This document shows positions 37,001 to 45,572 of a stretch of DNA of 64,000 nucleotides, in pieces. Every line of letters begins with the position of its first letter. Positions within the stretch are counted from its first letter, which is position 1. The translations under genes and the position numbers were made by a program. The notes beneath the pieces were generated by a model. The model saw nothing but the letters and a program-made list of their open reading frames with translations, had not been told where the DNA came from and made no database searches. The stretch spans positions 93,274,723 to 93,338,722 of the forward strand of contig CM049309.1 of assembly GCA_026874595.1 (NCBI GenBank), in the 5' to 3' direction. The DNA is from Sipunculus nudus (Eukaryota; Annelida; Sipuncula; Golfingiida; Sipunculidae).

Positions 37001-38557
37001 CTGAGATATTGGTTGTTATCTAAAAGACACCCAGATTTGTACTGCACAAAGGATTGCTGGTGGTGCCACCTGTCTTTGTTAGGCACAACAACATAGGTGA
37101 AAGAACAACTATGCTGGGTTTCGGAAAGATTAGTCCTAGGGTCTCAAAGGTATTCTCTGGAAACTAACGCAGAGTTGTTGTATCACATTTTAATTACTCT
37201 GGGGGATTCTCACAAGCCCCATAGCTCGGAGGATATGGGTAACAGAGACCGTTTTTCGGATTTCCATAGAGACTTTTCATGGACCTCCTTTGATGTAAAA
37301 TTAGAAGATTCAAGGTCTAGCGGTAACGATTTGTGCCCTTTGACAGATGACAGCTTTTTTTAAGGTATCAAAAAAAAGAGAAAAAAACATTGAAAAAATT
37401 AGAAAAAAAGACAGGTTGCGCCACCAGTTTACAGGAACTGATGGAAAACTCCATGATCAATATTCATGCAAAGAATCATGGTGATCAAGACAGTAGTTAT
37501 TCAGATACTGAAGCTTTTTTTTATCAAATTTTTTATTATTCTGGGGGGGGGGGGTACCTTCAAGACCTGTAGCTCAGAATGTATTGGTAACAGAGACCGA
37601 ATTTCAGGTTTCCAGGGAGATTTTTTATGGAGCTCCCAGGATGTCAAGTTTGAAGATTCAAGGTCAAGTGGTTACAACTTGTGCCCTGTTGACAGCTTCT
37701 TTGAAAGTATCAAAAATAGAGAAAAAAAATTGTAAAAATTAGAAAAAGTACAGATGGCGCCACCAGTTTGCAGGAACTGATGGAACACTCCATGGTCAAT
37801 ATTCATGCAAAAAATCATGGTGATCAATGCAGTAGTTATTCAGATACTTGAGCTTTTGTATCAAATCTTTGATTATTCTGGAGGGTATTTTACAAGCACC
37901 ATAGCTTGGAGAATATGGGAAACAGAGACCTAATTTCTGGTTTCCATGGAGACTTTTCATGGACCTCCAAGGTTGTCAAGTTTGAAGATTCCAGGTCTAG
38001 CTTTTATGATTTGTGCCCTGTTAACGGACGACAGGATGGCTGCACAGACGACGGACAAAGTGTGATCGCTATAGCTGAGATGACTTCCAACCAGCTTAAA
38101 ATTAGCTAAAAAACTAATGGACAAATTGGTTTCATTTTATGCATATACATAGATATAGGTTTTTGAACGAGGACTTCTCCTATGAATGTCCTTGACCTTG
38201 AATATCCCCATATTTGGTGAAAAATATTGTTTCTCAAATTAATAGATGGAAGTAACCATGGTTGCTTGCGAAGTGTCAGTATATGCTGCTAAAGATGGGG
38301 GCCTATTGTTAAGAGGGGGGGGGGGATTAATTGTCTGGGGATACTAAATTCTAGTCTAGATCATGTGATCATATGAGAGATCTGTTCTGGTGAACTATAG
38401 CCTCTTAGTATACCTCATTAGATAACTAATAATTTGGATGTCATACTTATGTTATGTTGACAAATCATCAGTTTATGACTGGATTATTCATGTGTAATAG
38501 AAATAATCATTTGGTCTTTTTCAGAAACTCGTCAATGGAGCAATAATGGGTATATGA
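7039..38557 (+). CDS. MTAP: S-methyl-5'-thioadenosine phosphorylase, seven 3' exons (5' end outside window or not visible)
   Basis: Joined exons 7039-7097, 8279-8446, 14082-14184, 14571-14723, 16075-16167, 30040-30162 and 38525-38557 give 732 nt, i.e. 243 codons plus TGA, in one open frame with GT/AG at every junction. MTAP cleaves methylthioadenosine with phosphate to adenine and methylthioribose-1-phosphate in the methionine salvage pathway, in the cytosol, as a trimer. The visible part corresponds to human residues about 41-283, also 243 residues, so only the first two coding exons are missing; I found no GGxGL phosphate-loop exon in 1-7038. Conserved ligand residues are present: Arg-His at the first junction (LLAR/HGR), Thr in STACG, Asn-Met-Thr in VINMTT, and both Asp in TDYDSW. 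Exon boundaries resemble the vertebrate gene as I remember it. Introns, up to 13.9 kb, are filled with mobile elements. Confidence is high for identity. Confidence 0.95.
7352..8170 (+). mobile_element. short family A2 element in MTAP intron
   Basis: 5' TTTTTAGCTCAGCTGAC at 7352, preceded by a partial second 5' end at about 7335. 3' end CAGCTGAGCGACGTGACCCATGG near 8138-8160, with a degenerate terminal TCCCAAGTGTT. It ends about 110 bp before the next exon. Confidence 0.7.
8279..8446 (+). CDS. MTAP: MTAP exon (human residues ~60-116)
   Basis: 168 nt in phase with the previous exon, with acceptor TGTCAG and donor AG/GTAAGC. It encodes [30 protein letters not shown] and [15 protein letters not shown] supplies the phosphate/ribose-binding His, STACG the substrate-contacting Thr, and [13 protein letters not shown] is a family signature. 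It ends with two bases of Arg. Confidence 0.97.
8447..8936. other. intron DNA, nothing recognised
   Basis: AT-rich, no repeat family or exon recognised by eye. Confidence 0.4.
9619..11512 (+). mobile_element. family B HINE-like element
   Basis: The 5' end TATGCCCCCGCC is mirrored by subterminal GGCGGGGGCAT near the 3' end. A stem GTGT/ACAC around TGTTCCG follows, then ATCTAG and TT. Flanks rejoin into a family A core unit (palindrome, then T-run, then CTATATTTGAAACC). The interior has a 180-bp tandem array and CTTGACC-rich sequence. No transposase frame is seen. Confidence 0.8.
9710..10575 (+). repeat. 180-bp tandem repeat, about five copies
   Basis: GACTTTTTTTCGCAATGCC-like starts at 9710, 9890, 10070, 10250 and 10429 give periods 180, 180, 180, 179. 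Each copy except the last carries a hairpin with arms GAAAATTTC and GAAATTTTC. More diverged copies recur at about 11150 and 11315. Confidence 0.9.
11677..13579. mobile_element. non-autonomous or decayed DNA transposon with ~15-bp TIRs
   Basis: Left end CAGACATTGCCAAATT and the reverse complement of the right end CAGGCATGGCAAATTT match with one gap. They are flanked by direct copies of CATATC (11671-11676 and 13580-13585). The host family A sequence is continuous without it. The TIR style recalls hAT, but a 6-bp repeat is not the usual 8 bp, so the class is open. Short open frames inside (e.g. 12546-12794) are not recognised. Confidence 0.6.
13513..13540. repeat. perfect inverted repeat (hairpin)
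   Basis: 13-bp arms GGTTACCCAATTT and its exact complement, separated by two bases. It lies 39 bp inside the right end of the TIR element. Confidence 0.9.
14082..14184 (+). CDS. MTAP: MTAP exon (human residues ~116-150)
   Basis: 103 nt after acceptor TGTAG, ending AAG/GTAACT. The first base completes the split Arg. It encodes [11 protein letters not shown], then [12 protein letters not shown] and SETRK. SFYD and CHIP...PFC match MTAP well. It ends in phase 0. The longest open frame across this spot is a different, non-coding one; the exon lies in the frame that continues from the previous junction. Confidence 0.95.
14185..14570. other. short MTAP intron, nothing recognised
   Basis: 386 bp of AT-rich sequence with a clear pyrimidine tract before the acceptor at 14569-14570. 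Confidence 0.6.
14571..14723 (+). CDS. MTAP: MTAP exon (human residues ~151-202)
   Basis: 153 nt, phase 0 at both ends. The acceptor is preceded by a pyrimidine tract (CTTTTTCTTTGTAG) and the donor is GAG/GTAAAT. It encodes [27 protein letters not shown] and [23 protein letters not shown] and NMTTVPE are signature segments, and the Asn-Met-Thr binds the nucleoside. The usual glutamate of IEGPRF is Gln here (TIQGPRF). Confidence 0.97.
14885..15878 (+). mobile_element. 5'-truncated family A1 element
   Basis: Starts abruptly inside a core unit (TTCTTTGCATTGATATTGATCA). It has two palindromes (GGTGGCGCCACA near 14940 and GGTGGCACCACC near 15285) and ends GGCTGAGCGTCATGACCAATGG.. with CTTG at 15875-15878 followed by TT. 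Confidence 0.7.
16075..16167 (+). CDS. MTAP: MTAP exon (human residues ~203-232)
   Basis: 93 nt, phase 0 at both ends, with acceptor TTTTCTTCAG and donor CAT/GTGAGT. It encodes [23 protein letters not shown] and then RDVEPDNH. The two Asp of TDYD are the base-contacting catalytic residues. A mobile element begins about 14 nt into the following intron. Confidence 0.97.
16181..16820 (+). mobile_element. family C HINE-like element beside a splice donor
   Basis: 5' TTGTCCCCCC is mirrored by GGCGGGGGACAT near 16776. A hairpin ATCTGT-TCT-ACAGAT and a terminal GCCCTTG followed by TT come next. The core has GACCTTGAC-rich imperfect units of about 120 bp with 'AACTTGCAGCATTAATGAACC'-like landmarks and a TCTGTC/CCATC simple tract. 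It begins about 14 nt after the MTAP donor at 16167. Confidence 0.65.
16826..17920 (-). mobile_element. family F element, minus strand
   Basis: The 3' end (left) reads on the - strand GCTTGTCGACTGCCCATATT then CTAG and TT. The body is 5-6 D-type monomers in - orientation, each with the GGTGGYGCCACC-like site. The 5' part (right) matches the F 5' region at 62880-62960. It lies 5 bp from the end of the family C element. Confidence 0.6.
17921..18538. other. intron DNA, no gene seen
   Basis: AT-rich. TTACAAGTCGCA..CTGACTT near 17979 recurs with small changes near 24983, so part of this may be an old unnamed repeat. Confidence 0.35.
19444..20150 (+). repeat. 177-bp tandem repeat, about four copies
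   Basis: TTCTTCTCA(A/G)AAACC starts at 19444, 19621, 19798 and 19975, a strict 177-bp period. Diverged relatives occur at 19120-19260, 20170-20290, 20600-20710, 42120-42270 and, inverted, 54600-55260. Confidence 0.85.
20859..20946. repeat. 22-bp minisatellite, four copies
   Basis: Unit GCATGTGATCACCTCATGGG plus two bases, with internal palindrome TGATCA. It is flanked on both sides by copies of another short repeat, GTTCANTCAGTGCAGCCA (about 20800-20850 and 20943-21020). Confidence 0.85.
23692..25652. other. intron DNA, about 2 kb, no gene seen
   Basis: AT-rich sequence without recognised repeats apart from an ACAAGTCGCATCCCGACTT-like segment near 24984. No exon with plausible splice sites was recognised on either strand. 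Confidence 0.45.
25653..29898 (+). mobile_element. family A1 element split by a nested A2
   Basis: 5' TTTTTAGCTCAGCTGACTGT, core units with GGTGGCGCCACC near 25920 and 26262 (the latter GCCAAC), and 3' GTCAGCTGAGCGTCATGAACCC.. with CTTG ending at 29898. GTCAGCTGAGC is the exact inverse of the 5' GCTCAGCTGAC. Confidence 0.75.
26546..29662 (+). mobile_element. family A2 element nested in A1
   Basis: 5' TTTTTAGCTCAGCTGAC, a (GTCC)n tract at 26605-26652, and 3' CAGCTGAGCGCCGTGACCCATG.. with CTTG ending at 29662. The host unit reads GGACCTAGAATTTTATTT then GACATGCTGGGAGACCC, continuous once the insert is ignored. The interior holds the poly-C module (about 28053-28070) seen also at 2660 and 56835. 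Confidence 0.75.
30040..30162 (+). CDS. MTAP: MTAP exon (human residues ~233-273)
   Basis: 123 nt after acceptor TTTCTTGCAG, ending AAAAAAG/GTATGC. It encodes [25 protein letters not shown] and [10 protein letters not shown], matching the C-terminal helical region of MTAP. It lies 13.9 kb downstream of the previous exon. A family A element starts at intron position +7. Confidence 0.93.
30169..34776 (+). mobile_element. composite of family A1 elements starting at MTAP splice donor +7
   Basis: 5' ends TTTTTAGCTCAGCTGAC-like at 30169, 30690 and 33082, with an A2 copy at 31018-32905. The 3' end is GACCCATGGGTCCCTAGTT near 34765-34778. The variant core has GTCAACTGAGG in place of GTCATCTGAGC. It then passes into a 145-150 bp tandem core. 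Confidence 0.6.
31018..32905 (+). mobile_element. family A2 element, 1.89 kb, apparently full length
   Basis: 5' TTTAGCTCAGCTGACTATAA directly after a GGTGGCACCACC (31002-31013), then (GTCC)n. 3' GTCAGCTGAGCACAGTGACCC.. with CTTG ending at 32905. It is collinear with 42402-42936 joined to 45573-46925, a close second copy. A C-run lies near 31913-31932. Confidence 0.8.
33600..35476 (+). repeat. ~145-150 bp tandem core with second CTAG terminus
   Basis: GATTTTGGGGTCANNAGGTC followed by AAAGGTCAAGGTCACAG recurs about every 145-150 bp (e.g. near 33725, 33870, 34015, 34160, 34305, 34450, 34595, 35055). Two successive 3' termini with GACCCATGGGTCCCTAG end near 34776 and 35476, and a separate 5'-like start lies near 34881. 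Confidence 0.7.
35477..36281. other. intron DNA with a truncated family A piece
   Basis: 35477-35775 has no recognised content. 35778-35960 is a family A1 5' fragment (CATCTGAGCTATAGCAGTC, GTCCGTCTGG). GGTGGTGCCACC recurs near 36191. Confidence 0.45.
36282..38113 (-). mobile_element. family A1 element, minus strand, containing F-type sequence
   Basis: On the - strand the 5' end is near 38113 (TTTTTAGCTAATTTTAAGCT.. then ATCTCAGCTATAGCGATCAC) and the 3' end is CAGCTGGGCGTCATGGCCCATG.. with CTAG and TT near 36282. 37190-38090 is A1 core. About 36400-37180 is D-type monomers plus an F 5' region, also in - orientation, so an F element is probably nested. Confidence 0.6.
38114..38524. other. MTAP intron DNA before terminal exon
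   Basis: Starts with an A-core-like AACTAATGGACAAATTGGTTT stretch, and has a G-run near 38318-38326. A good acceptor lies at its end. Confidence 0.45.
38525..38557 (+). CDS. MTAP: MTAP terminal coding exon with stop
   Basis: Acceptor TGGTCTTTTTCAG is followed by [10 protein letters not shown] and TGA (38555-38557). The ten codons make the visible length equal to that of human MTAP, although the final residues are not conserved between phyla. No other acceptor with a short in-frame end was seen between 30163 and 38524, but a transcript would be needed to fix this exon. Confidence 0.72.
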   Translation, partial: KLVNGAIMGI

Positions 38558-39663
38558 TCAAGGAAGCTCATGTGAAACAGGGAATACAGAAAACTTTGGT
38601 AACACGGTAAATAACAGAAAATTGTCCCGGAATCTCTATGTATACTGGGAGACACTGGTGGCAGTAACTGACATAAGGACTACAGGACTGTTGAAAGCCA
38701 CCCATTATCATTCTTATGGCCATTTGGTGCCAGCTGCTTGCTACCACTCAAGGCAGTTTCATAAAGATATTCTCAGATTTTATAAACAATTTAATTCTAC
38801 ACTAGAATAAGCTTTCTGTCTTGGAATAATTTTAGGATTTAAGACATTTTACAACATCTAGAAAAAGTTTGTTAAATCATCAGCTAGTGAGGAATCTGAT
38901 GGGTGATGAAACTACTAAGTTGATATAGAATTGCAATTCTAGCTCAGTTTGAGCTGGTGAACAAATGAAAAATCAAGACTTTGCTGTAGCAACTGAACAG
39001 TTTAGATACATGTATAAGGATGTATGTCATGACAGATTAACTCTTTGCCTGCACAACAGATAAAACCTTTATAGCCTTGCACCAGACTATGCAAACAGCT
39101 TTTTCAATATGTAATGGCACATAGTTTTTAAAGGGATAAAGAGTGTTAAATGCTCATGATGCTTTGATATAACTTGGTTAGAATTCAATAACTAGTTTTT
39201 CCTCAGCCATGAATAACTATATGTAGGAGCCAATAATGCACAGTAACATCAAATGAAACTGGTTGTGCCAATAGAGTGATGATTTATGACATATACCTTG
39301 TATATCATATCATGTAGGGTGTGATCATCATTACATATTTATGACATATACCTTGTATATCATATCATGTAGGGTGTGATCATCATTACATACCGTCAAT
39401 GTTTGCTGTTTGCCACTTCATGGCCTTTTAGGCCCTGATCATGAACAACTGCAAGCAACAGAATTAAACAAATGTCTTAGCTTTAATGATACCACTTACC
39501 TCATAATATGTACCAATATATTTTATTATATTAAAGAAACTGAATATAATACTTGGGTGTCATGTTTATCAGCTTGGAGTGGCATCTGATTGATGAACTC
39601 AGTCTCTGCTGAAAAGAGTGTATGCTGTAAGATTAAGCTGATTGGTTTGTCCTCACATGTCCA
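38558..39663 (+). other. MTAP 3' flank / possible 3' UTR
   Basis: Mostly single-copy-looking AT-rich DNA. I found no AATAAA by eye. ATTAAA variants occur at 39463-39468 and 39530-39535 and could serve as poly(A) signals. A perfect 55-bp tandem duplication lies at 39283-39392. An E-family element begins at about 39664. Confidence 0.4.
39283..39392. repeat. perfect 55-bp tandem duplication
   Basis: 39283-39337 and 39338-39392 are identical, each starting TTTATGACATATACCTTG and ending TCATCATTACATA. Confidence 0.9.
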
Positions 39664-41906
39664 TAAGTAATGCCTACAGGCCTAATGCAAACCTGTGCAA
39701 TGGGATATACACCAGGTGTAATGCTTCAATGCTGGACCATAACTTTTCAAGTATATGTATAACATGAATATGAACAATACAAGTACTAAACATTTTGAAC
39801 AAGAACCAATTACACAAACATTATAGCAGAAAATTTTGGCATAGGTGCACACAACAAAAATGATTGTAGGTGCACACAACACAAAAATGATTGTAGGTGG
39901 CACCACCAGTCTCGTATACAAAGAAGCTATCAGAGATGTATACATATACCCAATTTCAGGCTGACATATCAAACCCCTCCTGAGAAATAATCAGGGATAT
40001 ACACTGTGCAAAAATTATTGTAGGTGGCACCACCAGTCTTGTATACAACTAAGCTATCAGATATGTATAAATATGCCCAATTTTAGGCCAATACAGTCAA
40101 GCCCACATATCGGTTAATAGAAAATCCCATTGATTGTCACATAAACCGGAAAACCCAAACCCATTTCCTATATAAACAATGGTGAACCTGCCCGTTTAAT
40201 ATCATGGAATATTGTCATAATCCTGTATATTGTCATGCTTAGAACCCTTGGCTGTGATACCAGTTCGCAGTTAATATCACATCAAATGCCTACAAGGCAA
40301 TCAACAAGGCCAAGAGCCTGTAATCAGTTAGTCGTATCAAATGATCACATCTCCCACCTGTGTGCAGCAGGCAAGTGCAGTGATGCATGCTGGTCACTCC
40401 CCATCATTTTACAAATTTATGTCTTTAGATACCACAGTAATCTAGATCACTGCATTTCTTTGTATGTTAACATTTGTATGTTAGTATTTGTGATCACATG
40501 TCATATATAACGAACACCTGGCTTTTGCAATGCTGTGGTTAACACCTCGGTGAGATGATTTGAAGCACAAGCTTTTAACATTGCTTACGACTGGATATCC
40601 CCTTAAAGGGTCCACGAAACGCTGGAGGTTTTGTGAGCACTGGAGGAGATACCCGGTCCAAAACCTACATCGCTGTGAAACTTCAGAATGTTGACAATGG
40701 CTTGATGATGCCCACTCCCCGAACAGTCCTGTCAAATGACGATCATGGAAGTTTGAGTCATTAATAAGACATTCGGAAAATAAGGCACAATAGTCTGGAA
40801 AGAATTATCAAGTAAAATAGTTTGCCTACGCATAATGTTATAACTGTACCACATATTTCCAGACATTTGACCTCATGACCCAGATGATATGGATTTTGGT
40901 CAGTTATTGCAACATGCTGCACAGAACTTACAGGAAATAAGGTGCTTATAAATGTGTATTTGATTTGTCGTTGCGCAATAAAAATATTCATAAATGTTCC
41001 TTTTTATTGATGATTTATTTAATATCGTTTGAGACATAACGCTTCTTCTATGACTCATCAATGTTAAAGCCCGCAAAATATCACATCCTGTTTATTATCA
41101 TAATTTAAGCATGCACCACCGACATGACAATAAGCGGGCTTGACTGTTTATCAAATCCATCCAGAGAAATAAGCAGGCACATACACTGTGCAAAAGTCAT
41201 AGTATGTGGTGACACTGGTCTTGTGAACAAGAAAGTCATCAAAGATGCATAGACAGGTCAAAATATTAGGCCAATACATCAAATTTCTCTTGAGTTTGAT
41301 GTACTGGGCTGACCAGGCTTAGGTGAGAAAGGCAGTTGCCCCGAGTGAACTGTGACAAATTGGTGGCTCAAGATACTGCACTGAGTGAGCTCTTGACCTG
41401 CACCTGGTTGCACTGATGGAACTTTTGATTTTTTGCAAAATCTGACACACATGGCAGTCTACTAAAGGTATAAATAGGTCTGAATAAGTTGGCAGTCTGC
41501 TATTTATAGATACAGACAATCTTGTCCTGTTTGTAAATCTGTTTACACATACTGAAAGACTTTAGCTAAAATGCTTTTTTTCAAGCTGATGTGTTCATAA
41601 TTTTTTTTTATAAAAATGTTTAGAATAATAAAAGAAGTAGTCCTACCATTTTAAAGGTCTAATAATTGTGCCAAAAATCATCTAAGTAAACTTGAAGAAA
41701 GGCCACCTATGAAACATTTTTGTGCAATGTTACATAAACTGAACCAACAGTTTTGCAGAAGAAGACAATTGCAGCCCTCAATTTGAAATAGGCATACTAA
41801 TGGCCTCAGATTTAAAAACCTTTTCTTATACAATTGAAAAAACCCTATCCTGCAATATTATTGTTAAAATTTAAACTATTCAGCTTGACAGTTTCATCAT
41901 AAAACA
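39664..41906 (-). mobile_element. family E element, minus strand, 5' part lost
   Basis: The left edge is the E 3' end on the - strand (TGCACAGGTTTGCATTAGGCC..). D-type monomers follow with GGTGGCACCACC near 39897 and 40025. 41320-41420 matches 20990-21070 of the first E copy, inverted. It is interrupted by the insert at 40094-41146. Confidence 0.6.
40094..41146. mobile_element. pogo-like (TA-inserted) non-autonomous DNA transposon
   Basis: The ends CAGTCAAGCCC and GGGCTTGACTG are exact inverted repeats, extended imperfectly (CACATATCGG / CGCTTATTGT). The left flank is TA; the right flank is TTTA, so the duplication is not perfect. The host D-unit reads on across the insert (GGCCAATA..ATCAAATCC). 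The style fits pogo/Tigger-type elements. The open frame at 40481-40735 (-) is unrecognised. Confidence 0.65.
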
Positions 41907-42936
41907 TTTTTAGCGAACCTGTGAGCTTATGCGATGGCGCAGCGTCGTCGGTCCGCCGTCCAGGGCTGGCTTTCCGCCGTCCATGGCTGTAAGTCAGAAA
42001 CTGTCGGAGCTAGCAGCTTCAAATTACATGTAAGAATTCGTCACATGTGAAACTTGGTGGCCTGGAGCTTATTATTGGGTATCTGCGTTAATTTAGATTT
42101 TATAGAGAAAAAGCTTAAAAACCTTAAAAATCTTCTTCTCTGAAACTGTCCAGCCAAATTGTCCAATATTTCACAGAAATGATCTCTGGAACAATCTCTC
42201 TCAAGTTTGTTCGAATGGTTCCAGTTCGGAGATTTTTGGCCGAGTTACAGGAGGTTGAACTTAGTCATCTGTCCAAAAAAGCACACTAAAATTAAAATCT
42301 CAGAAACGGCTAGAGCTATAATGACCAAATTTTTTACCAATGTTTGCCACATATGTCATATCTGATTTTGAGGTATTGGTGGCGCCACCTACATTGATGT
42401 GTTTTTAGCTCAGCTGACTCTAAGTCATCTGAGCTATAGTCGTGGTCCATTGTCCGTCGTCCGTCCGTCTGTCCGTCCGTCCGTCCGTAGATGTGGCACG
42501 TTTTGAAACCGTAAGACCTAGGAATCCAAAATTCAGCATAATGTTAGATATCCCCAAGATCTCCTACCAAGCCGAAAAACTGGGTCTTTGCGACTTCGTT
42601 CCTTTGAGAAATTAAGGAAAAACCTCAATTTTTTATTAAAATCCTATTTTCACACTTCAGGACTGCCTAATATCAAAACTACTCATCTGTTTTTCCTCAT
42701 ATTTACCATAAATATTCCTCTATATAGTTCCTATGTACATGCCAGAAATTAAGACTGAAAAGTATAAATTCTTTAAGTTATGGGCCCAAACATAATGGAC
42801 TTTGTAAAAAATCAGGAAAAATAATAACTCACTTAACATGAAAAATTTTGAAACTAGAGTCTATTTTCTCAAGTATATAACTATGTTTAATTAAGATTCA
42901 ATTGTTTACCCAAAATTAGATCTGAATTTTGTAAAT

Positions 42937-45572
42937 TTTTAGCTCAGCTGACTATAAGTCATCTGAGCTATAGTCGTGGTCCATTGTCCGTCGTCCGTCC
43001 GTCTGTCCGTCCGTCCGTCCGTCCGTCCGTCCGTCCGTCCGTCCGTAGATGTGGCACGTTTTGAAACCGTAAGACCTAGGAATCCAAAATTCAGCATAAT
43101 GTTAGATGTCCCCAAGATCTCCTACCAAGCCAAAAACTGGGTCTTTGCGACTTCATTCCTTTGAGAAATTAAGGAAAAACCTCAATTTTTTATTAAAAAC
43201 CTATTTTCACACTTTAGGACTGCCTAATATCAAAACCACTCATCTGTTTTTCCTCATATTTCCTATAAATAATCCTCTATATAATTCCTATGTACATGCC
43301 AGAAATTAGGTCTGTATTATTTAATTTAAAAAAGTTATGGGCCCAAACATAATGCATTTTTTAAATAATCAGGAAAGAAATTTTATCACTTAACACAAAA
43401 CTTGTTAAAGCTAAGCACTTTTTTTCCAGTAATATTACTTTTATTAATCAAAATTAAATTGTATACCCAAAATTAGATCAAAATCTTTTAAATTTTTAAA
43501 AATATTAGCAAAAATAAAAAATTGGTACCTTAAATTTTGCCCAACTTTGACCATGGCACGTTTTTTTGCTGTAACTGCTGTGGATTTAATTTTCACAGCA
43601 TGTTTTTGTTAGCATTTTAACTGTTAACACCAAAAATTTGAAACCAGTTGATCAAAAACTGTAGATTTTATTCAAGTTTTCAAGCACCATGTCACATATT
43701 GCTAGTGTTATGCAGTTTGCTAGAGCTCAGCTCCCGAGCTTCAGCTCTAAGTTCCTTAAATTTGGCATACAGTTAGATTTCTCCAAAATCCCCTACCATG
43801 CCAAGAATTTGGTCACTAGGACTTAATTCCTTCAAGATATCAATGAAAAACTTAATTTTTCCATTAAAAACCCAATGTTACACTTTAAGACTGCCTAATA
43901 TCAAAACCACTGATCTGACTTTGATCATATATAATATACATATTTTTCTATACATTCACTATGCACATGCCAGAAATGATGTCAGTATTGTGTATTTTTT
44001 TTAAGTTATGGGCCCAAACATAATGCACTTTGTAAAAAATCAAGAAATATATTTACTCCCTTAACAAGGGCATTGCTGAAGCTAGAGATTTTTTTTGTCA
44101 GGGATGTAACATTATTTAATCAAGATTCAATTGAATACCCAAAATTAGTTCTGAATTTTTCAAATTTTATAAGTTATTAGTATAAATATAAAATTAGTAC
44201 CTTAAATTTTGCCCAACTGTGACCATGGCACGTTTGTTTCCCGTGAGCACTGTTGATATAATTTTCATATCTTGCACACATAAGGATTTCAGCTTTTTAG
44301 TTTAGAAAGCTGAAAGAAATTTGCCAAATATTGTAGCTTTTATTAATGTTTTTTATGAGACCCTGTCAGACTTTGGCTCTCTCAAGCCCCTCTTGAGTCG
44401 CCTGTATGTTGACCTTGTTGACCTTTCATCAAATTATGCACGCTTGAGGGGAGAATCCAGGCAGCTGATGGCCAGCCACAGTTGATCCAGGTGTTCAACC
44501 CAACTCATCTAGTAGTTTTAACCAACAACATAACAATAAACAATAAATTAATAAATTTTTATTGGTTTTTAATAACAAATTAAAGAAAAATAGAAAAGGA
44601 ATTTGTTAGTTTATAATAACAGGAAATTAACTTGCAGTTACTGATGATATAAGAATCTTGTATCGATGGGTAGAATGTCACATATTCCAAATAACACCAT
44701 GCAGTCACCTATGGCATTTTTCAGTTCATTTTTAATGATAAAGAAGTAAATCATATTATTCATTACTAATCATTAAGGATTATATGAAGGAAATTAATGA
44801 TAGACAAAGATGCAGTTGATAATATTAATCTAGATTCCTACTGTGTCTAGTGTGTACATTGATGTGAAATTAGTCCAAAATGAATTTTTTACAGTTATTT
44901 TTTAATATAAATAAAAGCCATAAAACCAGGTACTTATGATCATTATTTAAATGTGTGAATTTTGTATATTCTGGATTCTCAACATCATTGTTTGGTGAAA
45001 ACTGAATAAATACCAGACGTGGTGCGAATACTTTGTAATTGTATTTAAATACGAATATGATTATGTACTCCATTATAAAATTTCTTGCATAAAGAATGGG
45101 AATTCAGGTAAAAATGAAAGAATATGAATACTCGTGCAAATACTTTCAAAATGTATTCATGAATGCATTCATGAATATATTCTTTAATATTATTTTAATA
45201 ATCATATCAGTTATATTTCATTTTAAAAAATCATATGATTCTCTTATTATTTTTAATAAAAATTATATTTGGGACAATATTTGTAATTTTTTTAATAAAT
45301 AGTTAAACTCTTATATTATATGTTCTGCTTATAAGTTATATGGCCAAGTCAAAATCTGTGTGACAGTAGTACTCCATTTGTTAATAAAATAAATGAAATC
45401 AATCCTCTTCCCTGTCTCCAAAGGTACTATCAAAATCATACATAAGCTAAACAACAACAACTCATGATACAGCTTATATTTATTACCACACAAAACCAGC
45501 ATGTGCCTCATTTCTAAATAATATTTTTTTATTATATATAACAGCTGAGCGTCGTGACCCATAGGTCCCTTG
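42937..45572 (+). mobile_element. family A2 element nested in another A2
   Basis: 5' TTTTAGCTCAGCTGAC. 3' CAGCTGAGCGTCGTGACCCATA.. with CTTG ending at 45572. The host reads CTGAATTTTGTAAATTTT then TTAAGTTATTAGC, as in the uninterrupted copy near 31545-31570. It carries the longest (GTCC)n tract of the window. Confidence 0.8.
42986..43046 (+). repeat. (GTCC)n microsatellite at HINE 5' end
   Basis: About 13-15 GTCC-like units. Shorter tracts occupy the same place in the other A2 copies (about 18588, 26605, 31072, 42453, 55350), just inside the 5' hairpin. Confidence 0.85.

Noticed and set aside
36466-37086. 206-codon frame on the - strand
   Set aside because: Longest open frame of the window, but it runs through inverted D-type monomers and shows repeated WHHL/MFIDL-like motifs caused by the tandem units.
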